The position numbers were made by a program, and so were the translations under genes. From Acinetobacter sp. GSS19 (GTDB taxonomy: Bacteria > Pseudomonadota > Gammaproteobacteria > Pseudomonadales > Moraxellaceae), in assembly GCF_028621895.1 (NCBI RefSeq), contig NZ_CP117520.1:2522361-2586360 (forward strand): a stretch of DNA of 64,000 nt. Direction: 5' to 3'. The notes below the pieces were generated by a model. The model was not told the origin of the DNA and searched no databases. It saw nothing but the letters and a program-made list of their open reading frames with translations. Positions 48,690 to 59,222 of this stretch are shown here, in pieces (positions within the stretch are counted from its first letter, which is position 1; each line of letters opens with the position of its first letter).

Positions 48690-49861
48690 GGGCAACCTCC
48701 TCTATATTTAGTCTCTCTAGCATGGCTTCAAAAGCACTGCCATCGCGTCGCGTAACATTCGGAATGTAGCGGCTATAGACTCGGAACAGCATTTCAGTCG
48801 TTGAGTGCCCCAGTTGGCGTGCAATCCATTCTGGATTCTCACCTGCCGACAACCAGAGTGTTGCAGCTGTATGGCGTGTTTGATAAGCACGACGACTGGG
48901 TAGACGCAGTAGGCGTAAGAGAGGATGCCAAACCCGTTTATTGACTAAACGATAATCTAAAGGGCCACCTTCTCGATTACAGAAGACAAATTCTGAACGT
49001 CCATTGTTCAGACTTTTTGTTGTATGAGTGCATCATAAACACATTCACTCATTTGAATCGTACGATCGGAGCCATAAGTTTTGGTACCCCAAGTTCCCCA
49101 TTAACTAAAGCTTCTCGAATGTGAATTTCATGACGTTGGAAATCGATATTTTTCCAGCGCAGTCCATCAATCTCACTGGTGCGCATTCCTGTGAAGAAGC
49201 GCACTGTATAGTACGGTTTAAAGTCCTCCCTGACATGCTGCAAAATGAGCGAGACTTCTTGTAGCGTAAAAGGCATAACTTCAGTTTTTTGTGTTTTTAG
49301 ATTTTTGATATTTTTATAAGGACTATCAAAATCATATCGTTCAGCTGCGCTATCGAGTATCATACGTAACACTGTCATAATCTGGTTGATTCGTGATGGT
49401 GATAGACATTCTTGGGCAACTCCGTAAGTCACTTTGGCGAGGGATGTGCGGAATCCTAGAATGTCTGACTTTTTGACGTTAATAATTGGTAAGCTACCAA
49501 AATAAGGGATCAAATATTTCCTTAGAACTATTTGGATTTTTCCACGATAACTTGTTCGCCATTCAATTTCTTTTTCTATAAACCAAGTCTTACAATATTC
49601 TGAAAACATGGGTGTTTTTGAACTAATTGCATTGACTCTATTTTCAGCTTCTTTGATTTCCTTTAAGCGAGCACTTTTGGGAAAATATTTGGCATAGTCA
49701 AAAATGCCCAGCAGAATTTCTGCTTCCATGCGTTCAATTACTTTTTCAAGTTTTTTTCTGTTTTGACTATTGTCTTCTAAAGCTGTGGTTTCGCGACAAC
49801 GCATGTTGAGATATCGAAAGTCGACCCCCAACTTGCCATATCGTGATCGAATTGCTGCCAT
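48679..49861 (-). CDS. int: Phage-type tyrosine integrase (frameshifted)
   Basis: About 393 residues in two frames joined near 49085. An N-terminal arm-binding domain (MAAIRSRYGKLGVDFRYLNM) is followed by a core-binding domain. The catalytic domain has FFTGMRTSEIDGLRWKNIDF (box I Arg), and in the second frame YQTRHTAATLWLSAG (box II, with Thr at the first His position), ARQLGHSTTEMLFRVYSRYI with LGH and the nucleophile Tyr. It probably integrates the element at or near the tRNA-Gly genes about 1 kb away. The excisionase-like gene lies 12 bases upstream. Confidence 0.8.
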
Positions 49862-49873
49862 AAAATTATCTCC

Positions 49874-50089
49874 TTATTGCAATTGAAGGGTATGTAAATT
49901 ACCTAACGTTGTTTTCGTCATGTCTTCTTCAATACGCTCCCACACATACAGAATTTTTCGCCCACCAAAAGGGCGAATGTAATGAATGCCCTCGATAAGA
50001 ACGCTGTCTTTTAACTGGTTGCGAATAGTTCTCTCGTTATAATGGATTCGTTGGGATAACTCTTTTGTAGTAAGATAGGTCAAGTTCAT
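49874..50089 (-). CDS. Excisionase-like helix-turn-helix protein
   Basis: 71 residues from ATG 50089, chosen because AAGGAA lies 9 bases upstream; another ATG two codons earlier is too close. Sequence YLTTKELSQRIHYNERTIRN looks like a MerR/Xis-type winged helix, and RPFGGRKILYVWERIEEDM is common in phage excisionases. It sits directly before the integrase gene and divergent from the repressor. Confidence 0.7.
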   Translation of the reverse strand: MNLTYLTTKELSQRIHYNERTIRNQLKDSVLIEGIHYIRPFGGRKILYVWERIEEDMTKTTLGNLHTLQLQ

Positions 50090-50113
50090 AAGCATTTCCT
50101 TTTAAAAAGTACC

Positions 50114-50198
50114 ACAATGGTGTTATTAAATGACTCAATGCAATAATATATGCATAAGTAACACCATGCAAGTACTTTATTACACAATGGTGATAATT
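50114..50198. promoter_or_regulatory. Repeated operator sites between excisionase and repressor genes
   Basis: Three related cores, ATGGTGTTA at 50117-50125, its inverse TAACACCAT at 50159-50167, and ATGGTGATA at 50187-50195, lie in the divergent promoter region. The last touches the repressor start. The arrangement resembles phage lysogeny operators bound by the XRE repressor encoded next door. Confidence 0.6.
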
Positions 50199-50199
50199 A

Positions 50200-50472
50200 A
50201 TGATAGTTTGCAATTTGCCAGTACTTTTGGCAGAACGCCGGATGAAGGTTGCAGATGTTGCTAGAGCAACTGGGATGAGCAAGACCACTCTGCATAAACT
50301 TTATAATGGCCAGTCAACAAGGATTGATTTTGAAACACTTGAAAACTTTGCATGCTGTTACAAGTGCAAGTCGGAGATTTATTGCAATTTAAGCAAAATG
50401 ATTCCGGAGAGCAGGGCATTAGCTGAAAATGTCTACGAATCTTTAAGTGAAGAAAAAATTGAAAAGCTATAA
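50200..50472 (+). CDS. XRE-family (Cro/CI-like) repressor
   Basis: 90 residues with an HTH_3 domain: LLAERRMKVADVARATGMSK followed by TTLHKLYNGQSTRIDFETLE. Small XRE proteins of this type control lysogeny or excision in phages and genomic islands. It is divergent from the excisionase-integrase operon, with operator-like repeats between. Low divergence from the usual pattern suggests it is intact. Confidence 0.8.
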   Translation: MIVCNLPVLLAERRMKVADVARATGMSKTTLHKLYNGQSTRIDFETLENFACCYKCKSEIYCNLSKMIPESRALAENVYESLSEEKIEKL

Positions 50473-50508
50473 CAGCTATAATTACTAAAGATTTTTGTGC
50501 TTAAAATT

Positions 50509-50528
50509 GGTGACCAAATTTGGTCACC
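50509..50528. repeat. Perfect 20-base palindrome
   Basis: GGTGACCAAATTTGGTCACC lies 36 bases after the repressor gene. Its right arm TTTGGTCACC recurs directly at 50689-50698. It could be a recombination (att) core, a regulator site, or a hairpin. The remainder of 50473-50798 has no gene I can support. Confidence 0.6.
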
Positions 50529-50798
50529 GTATCACAATCATGGTAAAAAATATTAGTTAAATTTTTCTCGGCGTAATCTGGGATATTGTTAAAAAGCCAA
50601 TCCTAGAATTAGGGAATTCTTAAAGATTTATGATTTAAAGTACTGTGAGATCATAATAAAAACATTGCTGAAGGCGTGAAAAGTCACTTTTGGTCACCAA
50701 ATGGCATTAGATCCCTTGGTTTATCAGAATGAATCCTGGAAATGTTGGATATAGATTGCCGAGGTTCTTTTAAAATATTCTTTTTGAATCAACAATAA

Positions 50799-50828
50799 AA
50801 AAGCCCCAGTCTTCCGACTAGGGCCTTT
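50799..50828 (-). terminator. Terminator of the tRNA-Gly operon
   Basis: Imperfect GCCC(T)AGT / ACT(G)GGGC hairpin followed on the minus strand by TTTTTT, just after the 3' end of the second tRNA-Gly. Confidence 0.7.
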
Positions 50829-50834
50829 AAAATT

Positions 50835-50910
<76 letters not shown>

Positions 50911-50953
50911 AGATTGAGCAGTTTTACTATAAAAACTTACACTTAAAAGATTT

Positions 50954-51029
<76 letters not shown>

Positions 51030-51282
51030 GTGCCAGCTATAATACCTGATGTAAAAAACTGGTCAACAACTTTATGCAGAATATTGTATCAATTGCATAA
51101 AATAAAATCAGTCACTTATCCCTGTGGATCATTATTTCACCCTGGAGGGATGAAAATTCTCTGTGTTGGCCAAAATCTGATTTTGTAATTGTCTCTAGGA
51201 CGGATTCGGCTGCCTCAGTATGTGCAGATCATGGTATAACAAGGTGATTTTCTCGAAATAATCGACGGATGGAGAAGTAAAA

Positions 51283-51593
51283 ATGAGCCTGGAACAACAA
51301 TTGATTGAGCGCTTACAGGATTTACAGCCGAGTCACTTGCAGGTGGTAAATGAATCTTCAGGTCATGGTGGCTATTTCCCAGGCAAAGAATCGCACTTTA
51401 AGGTGGAGATCGTCTCTGAAGCATTTGAGGATTACGTTTAGTGCAACGCCATCAGAAAGTTTATGCTGCGGCCGGAGATTTGTTGGCACCAAGCCGAATT
51501 CATGCACTCGCCATCCATGCCTATTTACCACAGGAATGGCAGGGGCAGGCACCTGACAGTCCAGAATGTGCTCATGCACCGAAGTCAGAATAA
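51283..51593 (+). CDS. BolA-family protein (frameshifted)
   Basis: About 103 residues after repairing one lost G near 51430 (SEAFEG|LRLVQRHQKVYAA). Contains NESSGHGGYFPGKESHFKVE and the conserved IHALAIHAY helix, both BolA hallmarks. BolA proteins work with monothiol glutaredoxins in Fe-S handling and stress shape control. ATG 51283 has GGAGAAG upstream. Followed by the SirB2-like gene. Confidence 0.85.
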
Positions 51594-51607
51594 GCCAGGT
51601 TGTAAGT

Positions 51608-52001
51608 ATGGATAGTCATTTATTGATTAAAATCGTGCATATGAGTGCTGCAACTCTGGCTTTATTGGTGTTTGTAGTACGATGCAATGACCCTGTTTGT
51701 TGGGGTGCAGGAACAGCAGCCGAATCCGGTTGCACGCAAATTGTTGGTCGGTAGTCAGCATCTGGCCTTTAGCCTGATTGCACTGACGGGCATCATTTTG
51801 CTGGTGATGAACCAGTTTCAGGTACAGCCGTGGTTCTATGCCAAAATTATTCTGTTTTTGGTGTTGTTGTCTTCCTTCATTAAAGCCTTTAAACGCGATG
51901 ATTCAATTTTGCTGGTGCAACGCCGTGCAGGACTCATTCTGGGGGCAGTGGCTTTTGTGGCCATTATTATCTTGATTCTGCTCAAACCGACTTTCAGTTA
52001 A
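51608..52001 (+). CDS. SirB2-family membrane protein (frameshifted)
   Basis: About 130 residues starting MDSHLLIKIVHMSAATLALL at 51608, broken near 51685, then continuing through VGSQHLAFSLIALTGIILLV, WFYAKIILFLVLLSSFIKAF and LILGAVAFVAIIILILLKP. It has four predicted membrane helices and the SirB2 pattern (start with K-x-x-H). Function poorly known; inner-membrane protein. Confidence 0.75.
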
Positions 52002-52085
52002 TTCTTCACATTTTCCCTCAGTGCTTCTGTACACTAGGTTAAACTAGCGTACAGAAAGCCAGCAAGAACAAGATGAGGGAACGGA

Positions 52086-52921
52086 ATGCGGACACGTGTG
52101 ATCTTTAACCAGAAAGGTGGTGTTGGAAAATCCAGTATTGCCGTCAATTTGGCGGCCATCAGTGCGGCTCAGCAACTCAAAACCCTGGTCATTGATCTCG
52201 ACCCACAGGCCAATGCCAGTCAGTATCTGTTAGGGGACGCTGCCAGTCATACGGCGGATCAACCCATATTAGCACCGAATATTGAGCAGTTTTTTCAGGA
52301 AGTGCTGGATACCACCCAGACCCGCAGCCTGTTGGGGAATGCATTGGGATCAATTTTGGGCAGCCGTAGTCATGGCTTACACAGTTATGTGCATCACACC
52401 CCCTTTGAACATCTGCACGTCATTCCTGCAAGTCCTACCTTAGGTGCTTTACAACATGCACTAGAGGCCAAACACAAAATTTATAAATTGCGCGACGCGC
52501 TCCGTGCTCTAGAAACCCAATATGACCGAATCTATATTGATACCCCTCCGGCATTTAACTTTTTTACCCTTTCTGCCCTGATTGCAGCGGATCGGGTGCT
52601 GATTCCGTTTGATTGCGATGTATTTTCCAAACGTGCCTTGCACAGTCTGATTGCTAATGTGATTGAAACTCAGGACGATCATAATAACCGTCTGGAAATT
52701 GAAGGGATTGTGGTAAATCAGTTTCAGGCACAGGCCAAACTGCCTCATGAAGTGGTACAAGAGTTACAGGATGAAGGTTGCCGGTATTACAGAGTAAACT
52801 GCCACCTTCTGTGTTGATGAAGGAATCTCATCATCGCAATCTGCCACTGATCCATCTGGCAGCTGATCATAAATTGACGCAGGCCTATCAGACATTGTTC
52901 AATGAAATTGAACAAAAATAA
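52086..52921 (+). CDS. ParA-family ATPase (frameshifted near the end)
   Basis: About 278 residues. The deviant Walker A is FNQKGGVGKSSIAVNLA, then VIDLDPQANASQYLLG and YIDTPPAFNFF, as in ParA/Soj. The frame breaks near 52775-52800 and continues to ESHHRNLPLIHLAADHKL and stop 52921. No parB gene is adjacent, so it is an orphan chromosomal ParA-like ATPase, perhaps positioning a cellular cargo. Confidence 0.85.
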
Positions 52922-53300
52922 GCAAAGTCCGGTATGGAACAAATTTTCTTTCGCAATGACTACGATCACAGCGGTTCTTCTCAGTGCTTGCGCCACAACA
53001 GTCAAGCCACTCTATGTGTCGCCGACGCACTATCAGGCCTTTAACTGTCAGCAGCTGCAAATTGAATATAACCGGATACAGGCTTATATTGATGCCGGGT
53101 GTCGAGCCTGGCAAAAGGTGCGGGTATCGGCGTCGGTATTGGCATTGGCGGCGGCTGGGGGAGTGGAGGGTGAGCTGGGGTGTTGGTCCGAGTATTTCGG
53201 TCAATATGGGTCAATCCTCTGCTACCAAACGGACGGAGCTGGCGCGTGTACTTGGGGAACAAGAAGCAATTGTACAGGCCGCTAAATTTAAAAACTGTCC
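52902..53300 (+). CDS. Glycine-rich lipoprotein (frameshifted)
   Basis: Starts MKLNKNKQSP with a hydrophobic stretch and lipobox LLSAC. QAFNCQQLQIEYNRIQAYI follows. A Gly-rich segment (GAGIGVGIGIGGGWGSG) occurs in a second frame and VGPSISVNMGQSSATKRTEL in a third. A small membrane-associated lipoprotein of roughly 130 residues is likely. The end near KNCPL at about 53300 is uncertain. Bases 53301-53510 show no recognised gene. Confidence 0.55.
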
Positions 53301-53510
53301 GCTTCTGATCCGTAGCAAAGACAACGCAATCTTCGAACTAAACGGCTCACCCTTCGCAAACAAGAGGTTATCGCCTTGGCACTTGTTTTATAAGTGTTTG
53401 CAGGGCTTGCATTGGCTGCGTGTACTTGGCGTTTTAGAGGTCGAATCGTCTACAGCTGCGCTGGATTGCAACACTTTTTCAATCATGGCACTGAATGCTT
53501 CAAAAATAAA

Positions 53511-53538
53511 AGCCGATCCTGACGATTCAGGATCGGCT
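53511..53538 (-). terminator. Terminator of the DedA gene
   Basis: Perfect 12-base stem AGCCGATCCTGA / TCAGGATCGGCT around CGAT, followed on the minus strand by TTTATTTTTG. Confidence 0.8.
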
Positions 53539-53600
53539 GATCTTCAACCTCGAATGATCCAACTTAATGTTGGCTACCGAGCTGTTTATTTGGAGTTGTT

Positions 53601-54258
53601 TTAAGGCATTGCGCGTTCTTGCCAGCGTTGACGGATAAAACCGATAACCCCTGGTAGAATGCTCAGAATAATAATGCCGAAAATCAGGTGGGTGAAAATT
53701 GTCTTTCACAATCGGCATATTAGCAAAACAGATAGCCCAAAGTCACAAAGACGCGATCCAGCAGAATGCACCAATCACGTTATAGGTGAGGAAATGTTTG
53801 TAATTCATGCTGCCACTTTGTACCTGCAACGAATGGTGCAAAGGTACGGGCAAAAGGGTAAAACAGGCAAAAATAATGGTTTTACCGCCATGGCGGGCGA
53901 GAAGAACTGCTGGGTTTTCAATAAATGCTGTTTATTATGATCAAGCGGAGTATTCAACTCAAACACACGAGGTCCGATCCAGCGGCCAATATGATAATTC
54001 AATGTATCGCCCAATACCGCAGCCGTGTAAACAGCTTAATACACCGAGTAACCCAGGGATTGAGTGCACCGGTAGAGGCAGCCAAGAGCACCTGCAGCAA
54101 ACAGTAAACTGTCACACCAGGCAGGAAGGGCATCACTACCAGTCCGTTTCAACAAAAATAATTAAAAATAAAATGCCGTAAATCCACACCCCCATAGTTG
54201 GTAATAAACTCAAGCAGGTGTTGGTCAACATAGCAAAGATAAAATCGATGGGGTTCAT
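53601..54258 (-). CDS. DedA-family membrane protein (multiple frameshifts)
   Basis: Pieces in several minus-strand frames assemble into a DedA protein of about 219 residues. MNPIDFIFAMLTNTC starts it, then VWIYGILFLIIFVET, GDTLNYHIGRWIGPRV, HLLKTQQFFARHGGK, MNYKHFLTYNVIGAFCW and the end RQRWQERAMP. DedA proteins are inner-membrane lipid or proton-coupled transporters needed for envelope stability. The start has an ATG at 54258. At least four indels interrupt it, all probably sequencing errors. Confidence 0.75.
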
Positions 54259-54462
54259 GGGGCCCAAAGATAAAGGAAGATGTGAGGAAATCCTAGCAGT
54301 GATAGGTGGTAAAGTCAGTATCCAAAAAACTTAAATTCTGTCTCTGAATCCTGTTCTATTATTGCAACGGTCAGTCCGATATATGGTTATTCTGTTTGTA
54401 TAATTTAGGGCGTAACGCTGTAATCGAATTGATTAAATAATACTTGCAAACAGGTGGTTCCT

Positions 54463-54936
54463 ATGTTCCGTCCCAATGTTACAGTTAAAAATATGAAGTG
54501 CGTGGAAGCACTCCGACAGCCCATGCACTGAAAGATTGCCCTGTTAGCCAGTATTTATGGCATATATCTTTCTGATTGCAGGCTGGGGAAAAATAAATGC
54601 GTATGCTGGCACAGCGGAGTTATATGGAAATGATGGGAATCTCCGGGAGCCTGTTGCCTTTGGTGATTCTGATTGAGATCGGTGGTGGTTTGGCTTTGCT
54701 GGTGGGCTTTCAAACACGGATCGTCGCACTTGGGGTTGGCAGAGGTTTACACCTAGTGGCAGGCATGATTTTTTCATGTTGGTGGTGCCTGCACTCGGAA
54801 CAAATCACCAATAATTCTATTCACCTTATGAAAAACATCGCGCTATCACGGGACGGATTCTTGTTCGTAATGTTGCAGGAACGCTGGCAAGTTCAGTATT
54901 GACAACATGCCATTAGAAAAATCGCTTAAACAGTAG
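54463..54936 (+). CDS. DoxX-family membrane protein (frameshifted)
   Basis: Starts MFRPNVTVKNMKCVEALR. In shifted frames it reads MAYIFLIAGWGKINAYAGTA, YMEMMGISGSLLPLVILIEI, GGGLALLVGFQTRIVALG, and an end near DNMPLEKSLKQ. About 150 residues with four membrane helices, typical of DoxX/DoxD. Likely an inner-membrane redox-associated protein. Followed by a terminator. Confidence 0.75.
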
Positions 54937-54947
54937 AGCGATGTTTT

Positions 54948-54976
54948 AAAAACCGGGTCGATCAGACCCGGTTTTT
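54948..54976 (+). terminator. Rho-independent terminator
   Basis: AAAACCGGGTC / GACCCGGTTTTT hairpin after the DoxX gene. Confidence 0.85.
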
Positions 54977-55098
54977 ATAATTTGTACAGACTAAAACGAC
55001 AAATATCCGGCTTGGCTGCGAAGAAAGTGTGCGTAATGCCAGGAAAAATGGGTAGAATCACGGGCTTACTTCGTTTGCCTTACGCATAGTTGTTTGTC

Positions 55099-56670
55099 AT
55101 GACTACCAATACCCAAATTACTGAAGACCGCATCCTGATTCTGGATTTCGGTTCTCCAATATAGTCAGCTGATTGCAGCACGTCGTGTACGTGAAGCTGG
55201 CGTATATTCTGAAATGTATGCCTATGACATGTCTGAAGAAGACATTCGTGCGCTAATCCAAACGGGATTATCTTGTCAGGTGGCCCTGAAAGTGTTCACG
55301 TTGAAGGCAGCCCACGTGCACCACAAGTGGTGTTCGAGTTAGGCATACCAGTATTGAGGATCTGCTATGGTTTGCAAACCATGTCAGAACAATTGGGCGG
55401 CAAGGTTGAGCCGGGTACGGTACACGAATTCGGTTATGCCGAAGTGGATATCTTGGTTCGTGACCAGCTGATTGGCAATTTGCAAGACCGTGAAAACCAG
55501 CTGCATGTTTGGATGAGTCACGGTGACAAAGTGAGTGCGATTCCAGAAGGTTTCAGGTCACTGCCAGCACAGCAAGTTGTCCGTTTGCAGCCGTGAGTGA
55601 TGAAAAACGCCGTTTCTATGGCGTACAGTTCCATCCGGAAGTAACGCACACCTCTAAGTGCCGAATTGCTTTCTAACTTCGTGCATAAAATTTGTGGTTG
55701 CCGTGGTCTTTGGACGCAGAGCACATTATCGATTTGCGCGTAGAACAGTGCGTAAACAAATTGGTGATGAAAAAAGTACTGCTAGGTCTTTCCGGTGGAG
55801 TGGATTCATCTGTGGTTGCTGCTTTGTTGCATAAAGCGATTGGCGACCAGCTCACTTGCGTGTTGTAGACAATGGTTTGCTTCGTTTGAACAGAAGGCGA
55901 TCAAAATGATGCAAATGTTTGCAGATAACATGGGTATCTGTGTGATTCGTGCCGATGCAGAAGCACGTTTCTTGGAGTGCGCTTGCAGGCAGAAACTGAT
56001 CCTGAGAAAAAACGTGAGATCATTGGCCGTGAATTTATTGAAGTGTTTGCGGAAGAAGCACGTAAACTCGATGGCGTGAAATTCCTTGCGCAGGGTACGA
56101 TTTATCCAGACGTGATTGGAATCAGCTGCCAGCAAACAAGGCAAAGCGCATGTAATCAAATCACACCATAACGTGGGTGGTTTGCCGGAAGATTTAGCCT
56201 TTGAATTGGTTGAGCCATTACGTGACCTGTTTAAAGATGAGGTGCGTAAATTGGGTACAACGCTCGGTTTGCCACACAGCATGATTTACCGTCATCCATT
56301 CCCAGGTCCAGGTTTGGGCGTGCGTATCTTGGGTGAAGTGAAAAAAGAATATGCGGATATCCTTCGTCTTGCGGATGACATCTTCATGCAAGAGTTGCGT
56401 GACAGCGGTTGGTATGACAAAACTGCACAGGCTTTTGCGGTGTTCCAGCCTGTGAAATCTGTCGGTGTGGTGGGTGATGGCCGCCGTTATGCTTGGGTAA
56501 TCGCGCTACGTGCAGTAGAAACCGTTGACTTTATGACCGCACGTTTTGCGCACTTGCCATACGAGTTGGTGGATAAAATCTCGACCCGTATCATGAACGA
56601 AATTGCTGATGTGTCACGTGTGGTGTATGACGTGTCATCTAAGCCCACCAGCAACGATTGGTGGGAGTAA
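55099..56670 (+). CDS. guaA: GMP synthase (glutamine-hydrolysing), multiple frameshifts
   Basis: Fragments give a full-length GuaA of about 523 residues. A glutamine amidotransferase domain (ILILDFGS; nucleophile Cys in [27 protein letters not shown]) comes first. An ATP-pyrophosphatase domain ([13 protein letters not shown]) follows, then the dimerisation domain ([32 protein letters not shown]). It converts XMP to GMP in the cytoplasm. At least six indels interrupt it, for example near 55155, 55262, 55590, 55850, 55980 and 56120. As guaA is needed for guanine nucleotide synthesis, these are very likely sequence errors. Confidence 0.92.
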
Positions 56671-56750
56671 AAGTGAGCTTTCAAGCAGCATTGCTGCTTG
56701 CCAGTTTTACGGCAAAGGCTATGCCTGCGCCAGAGTGAAATGATTTTTAG

Positions 56751-56777
56751 AAAGGGCGCTTAGGCGTCCTTTTTTGT
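56751..56777 (+). terminator. Terminator after guaA
   Basis: GGGCGC-TTAG-GCGTCC hairpin followed by TTTTTT. Confidence 0.75.
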
Positions 56778-56802
56778 ATATTTTATTTTAATCGGAGGAG
56801 GT

Positions 56803-57475
56803 ATGGATTTTTATACTTGGTTGGTGAATGAAAAAGGATTATCGACCGCAACAGCTTCTAAATATAATCTCGTGATAAAAAATAGAATTAGTGAATGGTT
56901 GCCAAGTTATGAATTGCCTCAGAATAGTATTGATTTTGAAGCTGTGAAGCGAATTATAGAATCGTTGAATATTTATAAAGAAAGAAATAGTGTTGGCAAT
57001 AATATGTATTCATCAGCACTTAGGCATTATGGGAATTACCTAAAAGAACATGATATTCAGGACAGGGATATTTTTTCGGAAGATCAGAAATTTACGTCCG
57101 AAGCTGAAAAGCTTATCAAAGTGAGATTGGTACAAAATAAATTTAGAAAAGGATTGTTTGATCTGAATCAATTTTGCGTCGTTACTGGCTTTAGAATACT
57201 CAATTTTTAATTGCATCCCATATAAAACCCTGGTCAGTTAGCAGTGATGAGGAAAGATTAGATCCATATAATGGATTACTGTTAACGCCAAATTTTGATC
57301 GATTATTTGATAAGGGGCTTATATCTTTTAGGCAGGATGGTGAGATTTTAATTTCTAAGCAGCTTACTCATGCAGAACAAGCATTTTTAATATTCCTCGT
57401 TATGCAGTTATTCAATTTGACTCAGATATCAAAAAATATTTTGAGTTCCATCAGGATGAAATTTTTAAACCATAG
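56803..57475 (+). CDS. HNH-nuclease-domain protein (frameshifted)
   Basis: About 223 residues. The N-terminal part (MDFYTWLVNEKGLSTATASK) resembles a core-binding helical domain. The C-terminal part, after a one-base shift near 57205, reads CVVTGF...LIASHIKPWSVSSDEERLDP, then YNGLLLTPNFDRLFDKGLIS. That is an HNH-type (HNH_2) nuclease with the SHIKPW metal/His motif and the DRLFD element. Possibly a modification-dependent restriction enzyme. Next to an Mrr-like remnant, so this small region between guaA and the pirin gene looks like a restriction hotspot. Confidence 0.7.
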
Positions 57476-57510
57476 GATTAGATACAGACCGTATTCATTA
57501 CAACTTCATC

Positions 57511-57675
57511 TTTTTAGTAAAGAGGCAATTGAGTCTGCGAAAAAATCCGGGTGTACTGATTGATGGCGATAAGCTGACGTCATTAATGATCGAATTTGGT
57601 TTGGGTGTCCAAATTGAACGCAGTTTTCATATTTATAAAATTGACCAAGACCGCTTTGATGAGGAAAGTTTTTAA
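57511..57675 (+). pseudogene. Mrr-type restriction endonuclease 3' remnant
   Basis: In a shifted frame the sequence reads FSKEAIESAKKNPGVLIDGD followed by KLTSLMIEFGLGVQIERSFH and an end at EESF. This is the characteristic C-terminal end of the Mrr catalytic domain. The N-terminal part is absent, apparently replaced by the HNH gene. Confidence 0.6.
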
Positions 57676-57700
57676 GGACGCAGAAGCGTCCTTTTTTATT
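57673..57700 (+). terminator. Rho-independent terminator
   Basis: AAGGACGC-AGAA-GCGTCCTT hairpin followed by TTTT, overlapping the Mrr remnant stop. Confidence 0.8.
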
Positions 57701-57844
57701 TCTGATAAAAACAAAATTCTTATTGTCCTATGCCTGACATTCAGCGTATTAACTAAGGCATAGGTCAAGAAAAAGTAAATAGCTAACATCATGTTTACAA
57801 TCAATTTGAATCAGATGCATGAATAAAAATGGCAGGAGAATGAC

Positions 57845-58786
57845 ATGAGTAATAATAAAACGGAAATCTCCAAATCAGCAGCAGAAACAGATCACTCTCA
57901 ATCGATACAGACATTTCCTGTACGCTCGGCTCTGCTAGGAAAAGGCACGGTCATTAAACGTGCACTGCCGAGTCGGCATAAACGCATGATTGGGGCTTGG
58001 TGCTTTCTGGATCATGCGGGCCCGGTCACCTTCCCGGCAGGTCAGGGTATGGATGTCGGCCCTCATCCACATATAGGATTGCAAACCTTTACCTGGATGA
58101 TCGATGGGACGGTTATGCATAGCGACAGTCTGGGATCAAAACAGCTGATTCGTCCCCAACAGGTCAATTTGATGACGGCCGGTTTTGGGATCTCGCATAC
58201 TGAGGTCTCTCCTGCGACAGAAACGCAATTACATGCTGCCCAACTGTGGATTGCTCTACCGGACGATCGGCGTAATATGCCTGCCAAATTTGAGCATTAT
58301 CCGGAACTGCCTGTCGTGGAGCATGATCAAAGGTAACCTGTACCATACTGGTCGGTGAATTCTTGTCTACCCGCTCTCCGGTAGAAGTGTATAGCCCGTT
58401 ACTCGCTGTGGATCTCAACGCTCAAGCAGATACTAAGATCTGTCTTCCGCTCAATCCATCATTTGAATATGGACTGCTGGCCTTGGAAGGCACAGCACAA
58501 GTAGAAGGACATGAACTGAATCTGGATAATCTGCTGGTGTGGTCGATACTGGTTTAACTCAACTGGAGCTTGAGCTGAAAGCCGGACAACAGAGTATTAC
58601 TGATAGGAGGGAACCCTTTGCAACTCCGATTTTATTGTGGTGGAATTTTGTTGCACGGAACCGTGCCGAATTAGAACAAGCACCTGAACAGTGGATTCAG
58701 CATGATCCCCGTTTTGGCGAAATACCAGATTATGTCGGTGACCGTTTAGAAGCCCCAGTTTGCCAGATCAGATGAGAGCATCAAAA
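57845..58786 (+). CDS. Pirin-family protein (frameshifted)
   Basis: About 310 residues in three frames (breaks near 58335, 58545 and the 3' end). The N-terminal cupin has GAWCFLDHAGPVTF, DVGPHPHIGLQTFTWMIDG with the metal-binding HPHIG, and GFGISHTEVSP. The C-terminal cupin has YGLLALEGTAQVEGHEL and ILLWWNFVARNRAELEQA. Pirins are cupin metalloproteins, some with quercetinase activity. Stop and next start overlap at 58786, so it is an operon with the OsmC-like gene. Confidence 0.8.
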
Positions 58787-59193
58787 TGAATAAAATAGCC
58801 AGCAGTGTGGTCAAACCTTTAGCCGGACAATGGAAATGCCAGGTGGTTAGTAGTGGGCAGCATCATTATTTAACCGATGAACCCCGCGGCTTGACGGGCA
58901 GGATCAGGGGCCATCCCCTTATGATGTGCTGACAGGAAGTTTGTCCGCCTGTACTATGATTACCCTACGGATGTATGCCAAGCATAAAGGAATCGATTTT
59001 GGTGATTTTTGCGGTAGAAGCCGACATTCACTGTGATCGGGATAATCAGGAATGGATTGAGCGTCGGATTGTGTTTGCCAACTTGCCCGATGCTGCCCTG
59101 CAGGAACGTATCTTGAACGTTTGCGGAAAAACGCCCGTGACCAAAACTTTATTGCGTAGCCTGTCGATTACGACCCACATCGTGTCGAAATAA
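58786..59193 (+). CDS. OsmC-family protein (frameshifted)
   Basis: About 136 residues. Key segments are GPSPYDVLTGSLSACTMITL with the conserved redox Cys, RMYAKHKGIDFGDF, and PVTKTLL near the C-terminus. The second catalytic Cys is in ILNVCGKTPV. OsmC/Ohr proteins reduce organic peroxides. Breaks near 58905-58960. Starts inside the pirin stop. Confidence 0.75.
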
Positions 59194-59222
59194 TCGCTTC
59201 AGTGAAAAGTGGGGAGGGCAAA

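Noticed and set aside
52984..53604. A 206-residue plus-strand protein after the ParA gene.
   Set aside because: Only short parts look like coding sequence; the rest is a chance frame running through the lipoprotein end and a terminator.
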